Assembly (NCBI GenBank): GCA_016185425.1
Contig: JACPNQ010000020.1
Span: 1 to 64,000, forward strand
Source of the DNA: Acidobacteriota bacterium
GTDB lineage: Bacteria; Acidobacteriota; Terriglobia; Bryobacterales; Bryobacteraceae
Direction of reading: 5' to 3'
DNA length: 64,000 nucleotides
The notes beneath the pieces are model-generated. The model saw only the letters and a list, made by a program, of their open reading frames with translations, was not told the DNA's origin and ran no database searches. Position numbers and translations under genes: made by a program. Each line of letters begins with the position of its first letter. Position 1 is the stretch's first letter. Positions 33,951 to 42,556 of this stretch are shown in pieces.

Positions 33951-36338
33951 ATGAGGGCAGCGTTGGAACGGTACTCGATCCCGGTGCTGTTAGCGGCGGC
34001 GGGCGGCGTTGTAGTGCTCGGCAAGGGCGTTTGGGTGATGGATGCGCTGAGCCGCTGGGCCGGGTGGGCGGCGTTGGTGGCTGGGGTGTTCGCGGTGCTT
34101 GCGCACGTCGTGGATTCGTTGTGGACGGGTATTCGGTACGATAACGTCGACTTTCCGGACGGGGACTTAAAGATCGCGCACTTATCGGATTTGCACTATC
34201 CAACGTCGAGCGGATCGGCGGCACACGCGCTGCGGGAGAGTTTGGCCAAACACAGGCCGGACATACTGGTCGTTACGGGGGATTTGCAAAACCATCCGTT
34301 CGCGCGGCGAAGAGGAGCGGCGCCGTGGATCTACGACACAAAGACGGCGTGCGGGATTACCTCCTATGACCGGGTAATCGTAATGCCCGGTAATCACGAC
34401 GTGTTCTTTTGGGGGCTTTTGGGAATTGGTTGCTTTGGGGAATGGCTGTTCCGGCGCACTTATATTTATTCGCGGCGGCGGATCATCTTTGTGGAGCGAG
34501 CCAAGGTAGCGTTCTTCTGCCTGGACCTGAATCCGCTGTGGGCGGTGGGATCGGCCGAGGGAACCGTTTACGAGCACCGTCTGCGAGCGCTCCAGGAGGC
34601 GATTGATCAGCATCCGAAGCAGCACGAGTTAATGAACGCGACACGGGTGTTGCTCATCCATCAGCATCCGTTTCCAGTGCCATTCGGCGGCGGCGATTTT
34701 CTCCTTGCCACGAAGGAGACACACCGGCTGCTGCGGTTTGTGGCCGAACAGAGGATTGATTTGATTCTGCATGGGCACAAGCACTATGCGACATGGTCGG
34801 ACCTGCGGGTGGGAGGCGCGGCGGATACGGCGCGATTTGTGCAGGTGCTGGGAGCCGGGTCGGCAATGAAGGAGAACGATTACGACACCCGGGGGCATAA
34901 CTACAACCTGATTACGATTTCGTCGAACGGCGTGCGGCGTGTTCGCCAATTCTTCCGTGCAACCGGCGAAACGCATTTCACGGAGAAGGCTCCCTCTCCC
35001 GCTGAGCATGCGATGCAGTCGCTCGCCGGGCCGGGGTTTGGGGCTCGATACGGGATAGGCGAGATGGAGTGGGGCGTAAAGGTGCGAGGCGATGGGAGCG
35101 CGACGAATCGATATTCGTTGCGAAACATACGGCTGCGGGATGTGAGGGAGCCGGAAATCGCGATCACGGGGCACCAGGATGTTGGCGGGCACGTGAGCGA
35201 ATATGTAAAGGTGGACGGACCGGCCGAGTGGGACTTCCGGGCCGTTGGCGAGGAGGTTGAGGGAAGGCCGCCGGGGTGCCGGGATTACGTGCTACAGTGC
35301 GCGGGTGCAACGGGAAGGGATTCGGATTCAGTGACGTTGCAGGGACATGAGTTCGGATCGTACGCGCTGGACGGGTTGATGGCGATGCATTTGCACATGC
35401 CGTTGCTGGCTGGCACGACCAATCACGAGGACACCTTGAAATACACGCTGCGGGAGGCGGTGAGCACGATGATCCTCCAGGTGGAGTTTCCGGACGGATT
35501 CCCCATTCGTGGAGAGAGCCTGCGGGTCTACGAGTCTGATGGCGTGACGCGAAATTTGCGGCCTGGCGGACGGGAATTGCCGGCGGTGGCCAGGGAGGGG
35601 CAGAAGATCTGCGTCAGGATTGCGACACCGGAGCCGGGGCTGGTGTATCAGCTTAGCTGGCTGGTAGCGGCGGCGGATGCAGAGTTTCAGGGCGCGGCTG
35701 TGCGGTCGAGACGCCAATTCTTTTCGACCATGTTGTGGGCGCGGCGGGAGACGGACAAGGATTTGTTGAACCTGGCGCTGGCGCTGGCCGGCCAAGCGGT
35801 GCTGGAAGCGCTGCGGCACGCGATGCAGGCGAAGGAACTCCCGGGGCTGCACCATGACCTGAGCATCATGATCCCGTTGGACGGGGATTCGTCGCGTCTG
35901 GGGGTGTTGACGGGGCTGCGGGTGCCCGATATGGAATTGCAGTTGAAGGTGGGACAGGGCAACGCTGGAATAGCCTATTTGAGCGGGACGGCGCGCTACT
36001 TCGATGTACAGAAGGCGCGGCGGGACCCGGCGGCGAACACGTATATTCCAGGGCGCGGCGGAGTGCATCATACGTTCATGGCGTCCTACGTGCTGAAGGA
36101 CCTGGTGACGAAACTGCCATTTGCCGTGGTGAACTTCGGGGCGCTGGATGCGGCGACCGGAGAGATCATGACGCCGTTGGCGGAGGAGGAGTGTCAGAAA
36201 AAGATCGTGACGGCGCTTCACAGAGACGTATTGCCGCTGCTGTTGCAGGCGGCTATGCTGGAAGGGAATGATCCAGATCGAGCAGGTGACGGCGGAATCC
36301 GACGCGGTGAAGGCGTATCGAGTGGTGCTGACCGATGA
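33951..36338 (+). CDS. Membrane-anchored calcineurin-like metallophosphoesterase with C-terminal extension
   Basis: The 795-residue protein has two N-terminal membrane helices (SIPVLLAAAGGVVVLGKGVWVMDAL and WAALVAGVFAVLAHVV). The metallophosphoesterase domain (about 75-330) shows DLHYP, GDLQNH, PGNHDVFFWG, IHQHPFPV and LHGHKHYATW, the five metal-binding blocks. A region of about 460 residues follows that I do not recognise. Its last third (from DLLNLALALAGQAVLEALRHAM to LHRDVLPLLL) looks like a GAF-type sensor domain. It could hydrolyse a phospholipid or nucleotide. The ATG at 33951 lies just after the decayed radical SAM copy. Its last 71 bases overlap a small gene. Confidence 0.75.
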   Translation: MRAALERYSIPVLLAAAGGVVVLGKGVWVMDALSRWAGWAALVAGVFAVLAHVVDSLWTGIRYDNVDFPDGDLKIAHLSDLHYPTSSGSAAHALRESLAKHRPDILVVTGDLQNHPFARRRGAAPWIYDTKTACGITSYDRVIVMPGNHDVFFWGLLGIGCFGEWLFRRTYIYSRRRIIFVERAKVAFFCLDLNPLWAVGSAEGTVYEHRLRALQEAIDQHPKQHELMNATRVLLIHQHPFPVPFGGGDFLLATKETHRLLRFVAEQRIDLILHGHKHYATWSDLRVGGAADTARFVQVLGAGSAMKENDYDTRGHNYNLITISSNGVRRVRQFFRATGETHFTEKAPSPAEHAMQSLAGPGFGARYGIGEMEWGVKVRGDGSATNRYSLRNIRLRDVREPEIAITGHQDVGGHVSEYVKVDGPAEWDFRAVGEEVEGRPPGCRDYVLQCAGATGRDSDSVTLQGHEFGSYALDGLMAMHLHMPLLAGTTNHEDTLKYTLREAVSTMILQVEFPDGFPIRGESLRVYESDGVTRNLRPGGRELPAVAREGQKICVRIATPEPGLVYQLSWLVAAADAEFQGAAVRSRRQFFSTMLWARRETDKDLLNLALALAGQAVLEALRHAMQAKELPGLHHDLSIMIPLDGDSSRLGVLTGLRVPDMELQLKVGQGNAGIAYLSGTARYFDVQKARRDPAANTYIPGRGGVHHTFMASYVLKDLVTKLPFAVVNFGALDAATGEIMTPLAEEECQKKIVTALHRDVLPLLLQAAMLEGNDPDRAGDGGIRRGEGVSSGADR

Positions 36339-36423
36339 GCCGGCACCGGCGGAGTTCAACCGGCAGCCTGAGTTAAACGATTACGGGCGCGCAATTCTGG
36401 AACAGTTGCAGCAGCAGCGCTAG
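36268..36423 (+). CDS. Small 51-residue protein overlapping the phosphoesterase gene
   Basis: Starting at ATG 36268 in another frame, the sequence reads MIQIEQVTAESDAVKAYRVV, then TDEPAPAEF and DYGRAILEQLQQQR, ending at TAG 36421-36423. GAAGGGA precedes the ATG. It has a protein-like balance, while the tail of the overlapping phosphoesterase frame in the same bases is glycine/arginine-rich (GDGGIRRGEGVSSGADR). The small frame may thus be the conserved one. It ends against the convergent GNAT gene. The function is unknown. Confidence 0.5.
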   Translation: MIQIEQVTAESDAVKAYRVVLTDEPAPAEFNRQPELNDYGRAILEQLQQQR

Positions 36424-36905
36424 AGTTCGCGATACATGACGTACGCGTCCACGAAGCCGGCTTCGGGATGCTGGAACGCGCGCGGGAGCGTGCCGGCGAT
36501 TTCAAAACCGAAGGCCTGCCAGAGCTTGACGGCACGCAGGTTTGTGCTGACGACGAAGTTGAACTGCATGGCGCGGAAGCCGCGTTCGCGGGCGTGGTCG
36601 AGTGAGTGGGCGCACATGGCGCGGGCGACGCCCTTTCCGGTTGCGTCGGGCGCGGTGATGTAGCCGCAGTTGGCGATATGGGAGCCGCCGCCGCGCTGAT
36701 TGGCGCGGAGAAAGTAGGTTCCGACGATCCCTTCGTCATCCTCGGCGACGAACACTTCGTGGCCGGGCGTGAACCAGTAAGCGATCGCGTCTTCCTGCTC
36801 CATATCCTTGGGCAGGGTGTAGGTCTCGGCCGCGCGGATTACGGGTTCGAGGATCCTCCAGATTGCGCCTGTGTCAGCGAGCTTGGCTGCGCGGATCGTT
36901 AACAC
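36420..36905 (-). CDS. GNAT-family N-acetyltransferase
   Basis: The 161-residue protein has the GNAT fold: MLTIRAAKLADTGAIWRILEP, then EVFVAEDDEGIVGTYFL, the acetyl-CoA loop (GKGVARAMCAHSLDHA, a Q/RxxGxA-like motif) and FVVSTNLRAVKLWQAFGFEIAGT. It acetylates an unknown amine. The start is GTG at 36903-36905. Its promoter region overlaps that of the divergent CE15 gene. Confidence 0.85.
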   Translation of the reverse strand: MLTIRAAKLADTGAIWRILEPVIRAAETYTLPKDMEQEDAIAYWFTPGHEVFVAEDDEGIVGTYFLRANQRGGGSHIANCGYITAPDATGKGVARAMCAHSLDHARERGFRAMQFNFVVSTNLRAVKLWQAFGFEIAGTLPRAFQHPEAGFVDAYVMYREL

Positions 36906-36914
36906 TTCGCTTAG

Positions 36915-36920
36915 TATAAT
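36915..36920 (+). promoter_or_regulatory. Consensus -10 box directly before the CE15 gene
   Basis: TATAAT ends 7 bases before the ATG at 36928. Transcription from it would start at or within a base or two of the A of ATG, giving a leaderless mRNA. No ribosome site precedes the ATG, which fits. A clear -35 was not found at the usual distance. Confidence 0.55.
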
Positions 36921-36927
36921 CGGGGCG

Positions 36928-38199
36928 ATGCGACTCTGCTTGATTGGCGCGGTGCTTGTTTTCGTTCCGCTCGGCGGGCAACCGGCGGGATTTAACTATG
37001 ACGAAGCGAAGGTTCCCCAATACACGCTGCCCGATCCGTTGGTGATGGCGGACGGGACGGCGGTGACGACAGCGGCGATGTGGAAGAAACAGCGGCGGCC
37101 GGAGATTCTGGAGCTGTTTGCGGAGAACGTCTATGGGCACACGCCGAAGGCAAAGATCAGGCTTCGGACGGAGGTGCTGGAGATCGACAAAACCGCGCAT
37201 GGGGGAACGGCGACGCGGAAACAGGTGCGCGTTTGGTTCGGCCCGGCGGCGGATGCGCCGTACATGGATCTGCTAATGTACTTCCCGAATGGAGTGAAGG
37301 GGAAGGTTCCGGCATTCCTGGGTTTGAATTTCGGCGGAAACCACACCGTGCAGCCGGACGCGGAGATCCGCGTGACAAAGAGTTGGGTGAGTAATAAGGC
37401 CGCCGATTTTAAGGCCAGCGAAAAAGATCGCGGAGCCGGGCAGAGCCGGTGGCCGGTGGATGCGGTGTTGAAGCGCGGGTATGCCGTAGTGACCGCGTAC
37501 TACGGGGACATCGACCCGGACTTCGACGATGGGTTCAAGAACGGTGTGCAGCCGTTGTTCTATAGGGCCGGGCAGACAAAGCCGGAGGCGAATGAGTGGG
37601 GCTCGCTGGGGGCTTGGGCCTGGGGGTTGAGCCGCGCGATGGACATGTTGGAAAAGGAGAAAGAGATCGACGCCTCGAAGGTGGTTCTGCATGGGCATTC
37701 CCGGTTGGGTAAGGCGGCGTTGTGGGCGGGTGCGCAGGATGAACGGTTCGCGATAGTGATTTCGAACGATTCGGGCGAAGGCGGGGCGGCATTGGCAAGG
37801 AGAAAATTTGGAGAGACGACGGCGCGGATCAACACTTCGTTTCCGCACTGGTTTGACGGCAATTTCAAGAAGTACAACGAAAAGGAAGATTCGTTGCCAG
37901 TGGATCAGCATATGCTGCTGGCGCTGATTGCGCCGCGACCGCTGTACGTGAATTCGGCCGTGGAGGATGCGTGGGCGGACCCGAAGGGAGAGTTCTTGGG
38001 GGCGTTGGGGGCTGATCCGGTTTACAGGCTACTGGGAACGCCGGGGTTGTTGGTGAAGGAGCAGCCGGCCGTGGAGAAACCGACGATTGACGGGACGATC
38101 GGGTATCACATCCGGCAGGGGAAGCATGATGTGACCGGCTACGATTGGGAGCAGTGGATGAATTTTGCGGACAGACATTTCCACCGCGCCGGGAAATGA
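36928..38199 (+). CDS. CE15-type 4-O-methyl-glucuronoyl methylesterase
   Basis: The 423-residue secreted protein (signal MRLCLIGAVLVFVPLGGQPA) has the CE15 catalytic set. Serine 258 is in HGHSRLGKAALW (the GxSRxGK motif), glutamate 284 in SNDSGEGGAAL and histidine near 403 in IRQGKHDVTGYDW. The enzyme cleaves ester bonds between lignin alcohols and glucuronic acid on xylan, so it loosens lignin-carbohydrate complexes outside the cell. The start follows the signal peptide and the -10 box. It is convergent with the cytochrome c gene. Confidence 0.88.
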   Translation: MRLCLIGAVLVFVPLGGQPAGFNYDEAKVPQYTLPDPLVMADGTAVTTAAMWKKQRRPEILELFAENVYGHTPKAKIRLRTEVLEIDKTAHGGTATRKQVRVWFGPAADAPYMDLLMYFPNGVKGKVPAFLGLNFGGNHTVQPDAEIRVTKSWVSNKAADFKASEKDRGAGQSRWPVDAVLKRGYAVVTAYYGDIDPDFDDGFKNGVQPLFYRAGQTKPEANEWGSLGAWAWGLSRAMDMLEKEKEIDASKVVLHGHSRLGKAALWAGAQDERFAIVISNDSGEGGAALARRKFGETTARINTSFPHWFDGNFKKYNEKEDSLPVDQHMLLALIAPRPLYVNSAVEDAWADPKGEFLGALGADPVYRLLGTPGLLVKEQPAVEKPTIDGTIGYHIRQGKHDVTGYDWEQWMNFADRHFHRAGK

Positions 38200-38200
38200 G

Positions 38201-38725
38201 CTACCTCTTCTTTTTCCCGGTATCCGGGCGGTTGTCCTTTATGAACCCGTCGCGGTTGGGCATTTTCACTTTTGGCAGGCTCAGCGCGTTCATTTCGTCC
38301 TTCTCGCCGATGATGCCGTTCATGTGCAGGATCAGCGCGACGACCGAATAGGTCTGGTTGGCGTCGAGGAGACCGGGGTTGTCGAACGGCATGGCGCGGT
38401 GGACATAGTCGTAGATGGTGGTGGCGTAAGGCCAGAAACTGCCGACTGTCTTCAGGGGTTTTGCTGTTTTTAACGTGCCCTTGCCTCCGGCCAACGGACC
38501 TTCTTCATCGCCCTGGCCTTGCGCGCCGTGACAGCGGGCGCACCGGCGGCTGTAGATATCGCGGCCCTCAGCGGCGGTGCCTTTACCGGGCGGAAGGCCA
38601 GCGCCGCTGGGAGCCATGAACTGGTCGGTGGACTTGATCTCATCGGATGTGGCCGGGCGGCCGACATGGTATTTCTGCGCGGAACAGATGGCGGCGAGCG
38701 AGAGAAATACCAGGAGCCTAACCAT
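38201..38725 (-). CDS. Monoheme cytochrome c, partner of the SoxC-like enzyme
   Basis: The 174-residue protein has a signal peptide (MVRLLVFLSLAAICSAQ) and one heme c site CARCHG near residues 62-67. A methionine suited as distal ligand lies in HRAMPFDNPG. It resembles the SoxD/SorB-type cytochromes that accept electrons from a sulfite-oxidase-fold partner. It overlaps the upstream molybdoenzyme gene by 8 bases, so the two are made together. It acts in the periplasm. Confidence 0.82.
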   Translation of the reverse strand: MVRLLVFLSLAAICSAQKYHVGRPATSDEIKSTDQFMAPSGAGLPPGKGTAAEGRDIYSRRCARCHGAQGQGDEEGPLAGGKGTLKTAKPLKTVGSFWPYATTIYDYVHRAMPFDNPGLLDANQTYSVVALILHMNGIIGEKDEMNALSLPKVKMPNRDGFIKDNRPDTGKKKR

Positions 38726-39923
38726 TTCTCACGCTCCCGTCGGCGGCGATCTTCCACACTTTGACGCCGTTGTAGTGATAGGCCGAGTTCATGCCGCGCG
38801 CTTCGGTGAGTTCGGCGCGCGTGGGTTGGGTATAGCCGCTAGAGTCGACCGCGCGGGCAACCAGTTCGGTCTCCTTGCCGTCCCACTGCCATGGGAGGCG
38901 GAAGCGAGTGAAAGCCTTAGGCAGCCGCGGTTCCTGTAGCGCGGCCTTCTGCCAAGTCTTGCCGCCGTCGGCGGAGACGTCGACACGTTCAATGACACCT
39001 CGGCCGCTCCAGGCCAGACCGCGGATCTCCTGGAAGCCGGGGCCGGTAAGTTTCTGGCCGCCGCTGGGATGCGTGATGACACTCTTGGCATCCATTAGAA
39101 ACGTGAACTGGCGGGCAGTCCCGTCGGCGAGGAGGTCCGTGTATTTCGAGGTTTCGTCCTTGGTCTGATTTGGCTGATCCACGATCTTGATCTGACGAAG
39201 CCACTTCACGTTGACATTGCCTTCGTAGCCGGGGACGACGAGGCGGAGTGGATAACCTTGCTCCGGCCGGATGGCTTCGCCGTTTTGCGCGTAGGCGACG
39301 AGGCAGTCATCGAGTGCTTTTTCGATAGGAAGGCTGCGGCTCATTTTGCAGGCGTCGGCGCCTTCGGCCACGAGCCACTTCCCTTCTCTCTTCAGGCCGG
39401 CTTCCTCCAACAGGATTTTAAGCGGCACCCCCGTCCACTCGCTGCAGCTCGCGAGGCCGAATGCGGCGGCGACGTTCGGACCCCCGGGGGCTTTCCATTC
39501 ACCGCCCGAGTTACCGGCGCATTCGACAAAGTAAATGTGCGAGGCCGATGGAAGGCGTTTCAAGTCGGCGATGCTGAAGACGAGAGGGCGCTCGACAAGA
39601 CCGTGGAGGAGGAGCGTATGCCTGGCGGGATCGAGATCGGGGACACCGGCGTGGTGGCGTTCAAAGTGGAGCGAGGAGGGGGTAATAATGCCTTCGGTGT
39701 CCGCGAGAGGAGTGCGCGTCGAGCCGATCTGGGGACGCTTGAGGTCGGGGACGGCGCGCTTTGCGGTTTCGTAATGGGAACGTTCGCCGTACGAACTAAT
39801 GGGCTTGCCGAGGGCACTGGGCAGTTTTTCTTCTTCGGTTTTCGCAGCCGGCTGCTGGCTGCAGCCGGCAAGGGCGGCAATCCCGGAGAGATGGAGGAAG
39901 CTGCGGCGTCGGTTATTCGGCAC
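38718..39923 (-). CDS. soxC: SoxC-like sulfite/sulfane dehydrogenase molybdoenzyme
   Basis: The 401-residue protein has the sulfite oxidase two-domain layout. The Moco domain has its cysteine in YFVECAGNSGGEW, then SCSEWTGVPLKILLEEAG and QGYPLRLVVPGYEGNVNVKWL. A dimerisation domain follows (IRGLAWSGRGVIERVDVSADGGKTW). Length and motifs fit SoxC, the Moco subunit of SoxCD. The N-terminus NNRRRSFLHLSGIAALAGCSQQ combines a twin-arginine signal with a lipobox-like LAGC, so it may be a Tat-exported lipoprotein. With the cytochrome it would oxidise sulfane sulfur or sulfite. No soxXAYZB genes lie in the window. Confidence 0.82.
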   Translation of the reverse strand: MPNNRRRSFLHLSGIAALAGCSQQPAAKTEEEKLPSALGKPISSYGERSHYETAKRAVPDLKRPQIGSTRTPLADTEGIITPSSLHFERHHAGVPDLDPARHTLLLHGLVERPLVFSIADLKRLPSASHIYFVECAGNSGGEWKAPGGPNVAAAFGLASCSEWTGVPLKILLEEAGLKREGKWLVAEGADACKMSRSLPIEKALDDCLVAYAQNGEAIRPEQGYPLRLVVPGYEGNVNVKWLRQIKIVDQPNQTKDETSKYTDLLADGTARQFTFLMDAKSVITHPSGGQKLTGPGFQEIRGLAWSGRGVIERVDVSADGGKTWQKAALQEPRLPKAFTRFRLPWQWDGKETELVARAVDSSGYTQPTRAELTEARGMNSAYHYNGVKVWKIAADGSVRNG

Positions 39924-39967
39924 GCTCCAGATTTTAACTTACTTTGGGTTGGTGGAAAAAATTGCCG

Positions 39968-42103
39968 CTAGCGCGGCGGCTGGCGGCGGGCTTCGATAAA
40001 ACGGCGGTCATAGAAATAGAAGAAGCCGTCTTCTCCGCCGATGAGTAAATCGAGCTTGCCGTCACCGTTCCAGTCGGCGGCGTTGGGAGTGGGATTATGG
40101 CCGGAGATGGGCGCCCGCACCGCCAGGCCGCGGTGGGCCATGACGGCCCGCTCCCGGTTGCCTTGGTTTTCGTACCAGATGGGGCCCTGGTCGGAATCGG
40201 TGATGAGGTCGAGATCTCCATCGCCGTCCCAATCGACGAGTTCAATTTTTCGGCGACCGCTGGCTCCGGCGCGGCCGAGAGAGAGGTTCAGGAAGCGGCC
40301 GGATTCAGTGACGAATATCTTTTCGGGCGCGCCAAGGACCAGGCGGCCGTCACGTTTCGCGCGGCGGAAGAGGCAGAGATAACCCTGGTGATTGAGCATG
40401 ACGAGATCCGGCAGGCCATCGCCGTCCCAATCGACGACTTCCGGAGTGGTGCGCCATTGTGTGAGCAATTGCTTGCCGGCCGGCTGCCACCAAACCCATT
40501 CCGGTTTTGGCGTGGGGCCGTCCCACTCGACTTCGATATTACGGGCGGGCTCCAGATCCTGTAAGTTACCGGTGCCCTTGTACCAGACGACTTCGCCCCA
40601 GATGTCGTTGACTAAAATATCGAGTTTGCCGTCCATATCCCAGTCGGCGACGGTGGGATTGGCATAACCCCATTTCGCCTCGGCCGGACCTTGCACCGAC
40701 CTATTGGCACCAGCGACACGTCGAATGGTCTGGCCGCCGGCGGTAAAGCGGCCGCGGGCGGCAAATTCAGGCACTTCGCGGGTGCCGGTGTTTTCGAACC
40801 ATTCGATGTAGCCCGCGGAGTTGCCCGCGATGAGATCGAGTTTACCGTCACGGTTCCAATCCGCGGCAACGGGCCGCGAGAGCGCGCCGCTCTTCACGTA
40901 GGGATCCATCTGCTCGAGTTGCCTGGGTTCGGCCCACTTGGGCGTTTGGCCGAAGGGAGCGAGGTTCTCGACGAGAGTGACGCCGCCGCCTTCCTCTCCG
41001 ATCAGGATTGACGGGCGATGATCCTTGTGCCATTCGACGACGCGGGGTTCGATCATCTCGAGGTCGAGCCGGAAGGGCAGAACGGCAGCTTTGGCGAGGT
41101 CGTTGCGTTGATGGATGGCGACGTAGTCGAGAAAGCTGCCGATGAGAAGGTCTGGTGCGCCTTCGGCTTTCCAGCGGAAGATCTGGGGCGACGGGGAGCC
41201 GTAGGAATCGACGGGGAGCTGGATGGGGGCATCGTATTTGGGCTCCGAGTTCGTGCCGATGTTTTTCCAGAGATAGACGTAGCCGTGGAGCGGTCCGCGT
41301 TGCCACTCGCCTTTGTTGTTAAAGGCGTCGTCCCAACCGTAGTCGCGCCAGTCGCTGACGCCGTTCAGGAGATCGATCTTGCCGTCGCCGTCCCAATCGA
41401 CGGGGACCCAGTTGTCGTCGCGGCCAACATGGTAACTCCGCTGCACATTGAATTGGCGCGGCTGGTTGAAGAACTGACGGCGAATGTCGGAAAACCAACG
41501 GCCGCCGGATGCGGTGGCATCGATTTTGCCATCGCCATCGACATCACCTAGGTTGAGGCCCTTCAGCGCCGGGGCCATCCAGACGCCGCGGTCATAGAGA
41601 GGCTGTTCGGCGGTACCGATATTGCGGAAGAAATAGGTACCGTTGTAGGGACGATCCGGGGAGGCGACGATCAGATCCATGTCGCCATCGTTATCCCAAT
41701 CTATTGCGACCGCATGTGCGTAGAGCCCGACCGAGAGTTTGCCGCGGACGCCAGCGCGACCGTAGGTGACGCGGTCGCCGCTACCGACCATAGCGGGCGG
41801 TGCGACGCGCTCGGTCTCGCCCAGGCCGAACGCATCCCAGGTCGCCGTGTATTTGCGGGCACCGGTGGAGACGAAATAAAGAATAGCGGAGGGACGGCGA
41901 TACTCCACCTTGACAGGCACGGATTTGCGGCCGATCTCGTCGTAAAGGCGCAGCGAATCGACAGCGAATCCGCGAGCGACCGGTATTTCCAGGCGCACGG
42001 GGACGCCGGTGGGCGAGTCGACTTCAAGTGAAGTGGACTGCCGGTTGCGATCTGCCGCGGCATAGAGACCAACGCAAAGCAGGGCGGATAGCAGGCGAAA
42101 CAT
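39968..42103 (-). CDS. Secreted FG-GAP/VCBS repeat protein
   Basis: The 711-residue protein has a signal peptide (MFRLLSALLCVGLYAAA) and a first domain of about 120 residues. From about 125 a long run of FG-GAP-type repeats follows, marked by DWDGDGKIDLL, DVDGDGKIDA, DWNRDGKLDLI, DWDMDGKLDIL, DWDGDGDLDLI and similar. These are calcium-binding loops of a beta-propeller. Such proteins are secreted or surface-bound in Acidobacteriota and Planctomycetes, with unclear ligand, often a polysaccharide. The ATG was placed at 42103, since the upstream extension is antisense to other genes. Confidence 0.82.
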   Translation of the reverse strand: MFRLLSALLCVGLYAAADRNRQSTSLEVDSPTGVPVRLEIPVARGFAVDSLRLYDEIGRKSVPVKVEYRRPSAILYFVSTGARKYTATWDAFGLGETERVAPPAMVGSGDRVTYGRAGVRGKLSVGLYAHAVAIDWDNDGDMDLIVASPDRPYNGTYFFRNIGTAEQPLYDRGVWMAPALKGLNLGDVDGDGKIDATASGGRWFSDIRRQFFNQPRQFNVQRSYHVGRDDNWVPVDWDGDGKIDLLNGVSDWRDYGWDDAFNNKGEWQRGPLHGYVYLWKNIGTNSEPKYDAPIQLPVDSYGSPSPQIFRWKAEGAPDLLIGSFLDYVAIHQRNDLAKAAVLPFRLDLEMIEPRVVEWHKDHRPSILIGEEGGGVTLVENLAPFGQTPKWAEPRQLEQMDPYVKSGALSRPVAADWNRDGKLDLIAGNSAGYIEWFENTGTREVPEFAARGRFTAGGQTIRRVAGANRSVQGPAEAKWGYANPTVADWDMDGKLDILVNDIWGEVVWYKGTGNLQDLEPARNIEVEWDGPTPKPEWVWWQPAGKQLLTQWRTTPEVVDWDGDGLPDLVMLNHQGYLCLFRRAKRDGRLVLGAPEKIFVTESGRFLNLSLGRAGASGRRKIELVDWDGDGDLDLITDSDQGPIWYENQGNRERAVMAHRGLAVRAPISGHNPTPNAADWNGDGKLDLLIGGEDGFFYFYDRRFIEARRQPPR

Positions 42104-42108
42104 TCCCA

Positions 42109-42555
42109 CTAGGATACTGGTTGCGAATACTGCGCGGCGAGGTCTTTCAAAAATCGATCCACGGTGCGAGTGTGGCCCATGATGAAGCGGGAGACGAAGC
42201 GGAAAAGGAGGGATTTGACGAAGCCGTCTTCGCGGATGGTGACAATGGAGCCACCGGCCGCTGGAGCGACGGTGATGGTCCATGTGCCGCCGAATGCAAG
42301 CTTGTTGTCGGCAATGCGCGTAACCATGCGACTGGGCGCCGTATGTTCGACGATTTCCATGCGAAGCGGACCCATTCCATGGACCTCCGTGAAGAAGCGG
42401 CCGCCCGGTTCCACGGTGATGTTTTTGAGGCCGGTGCGCCATTGGGCGCGGTTAGGTATGTCGGCGATTTTGGCGAAGACGTCCGCCGGCGGGGCCGCAA
42501 TGGATTGACTGCGTTCCACAGAATGCTCGCGGGGGAGAAAGTTGGCGATGGGCAT
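42109..42555 (-). CDS. SRPBCC-fold protein
   Basis: The 148-residue protein has the START-like SRPBCC pattern: VERSQSIAAPPADVFAKIADIPNRAQW, then FFTEVHGMGPLRMEIVEHTAP, GGTWTITVAPAAGGSIVTI and a long C-terminal helix (RTVDRFLKDLAAQY). The fold makes a hydrophobic pocket; the ligand is unknown. The ATG follows the marR stop by one base (TAATATG), with GGAG at the proper distance. The pair is therefore an operon. Confidence 0.82.
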   Translation of the reverse strand: MPIANFLPREHSVERSQSIAAPPADVFAKIADIPNRAQWRTGLKNITVEPGGRFFTEVHGMGPLRMEIVEHTAPSRMVTRIADNKLAFGGTWTITVAPAAGGSIVTIREDGFVKSLLFRFVSRFIMGHTRTVDRFLKDLAAQYSQPVS

Positions 42556-42556
42556 A

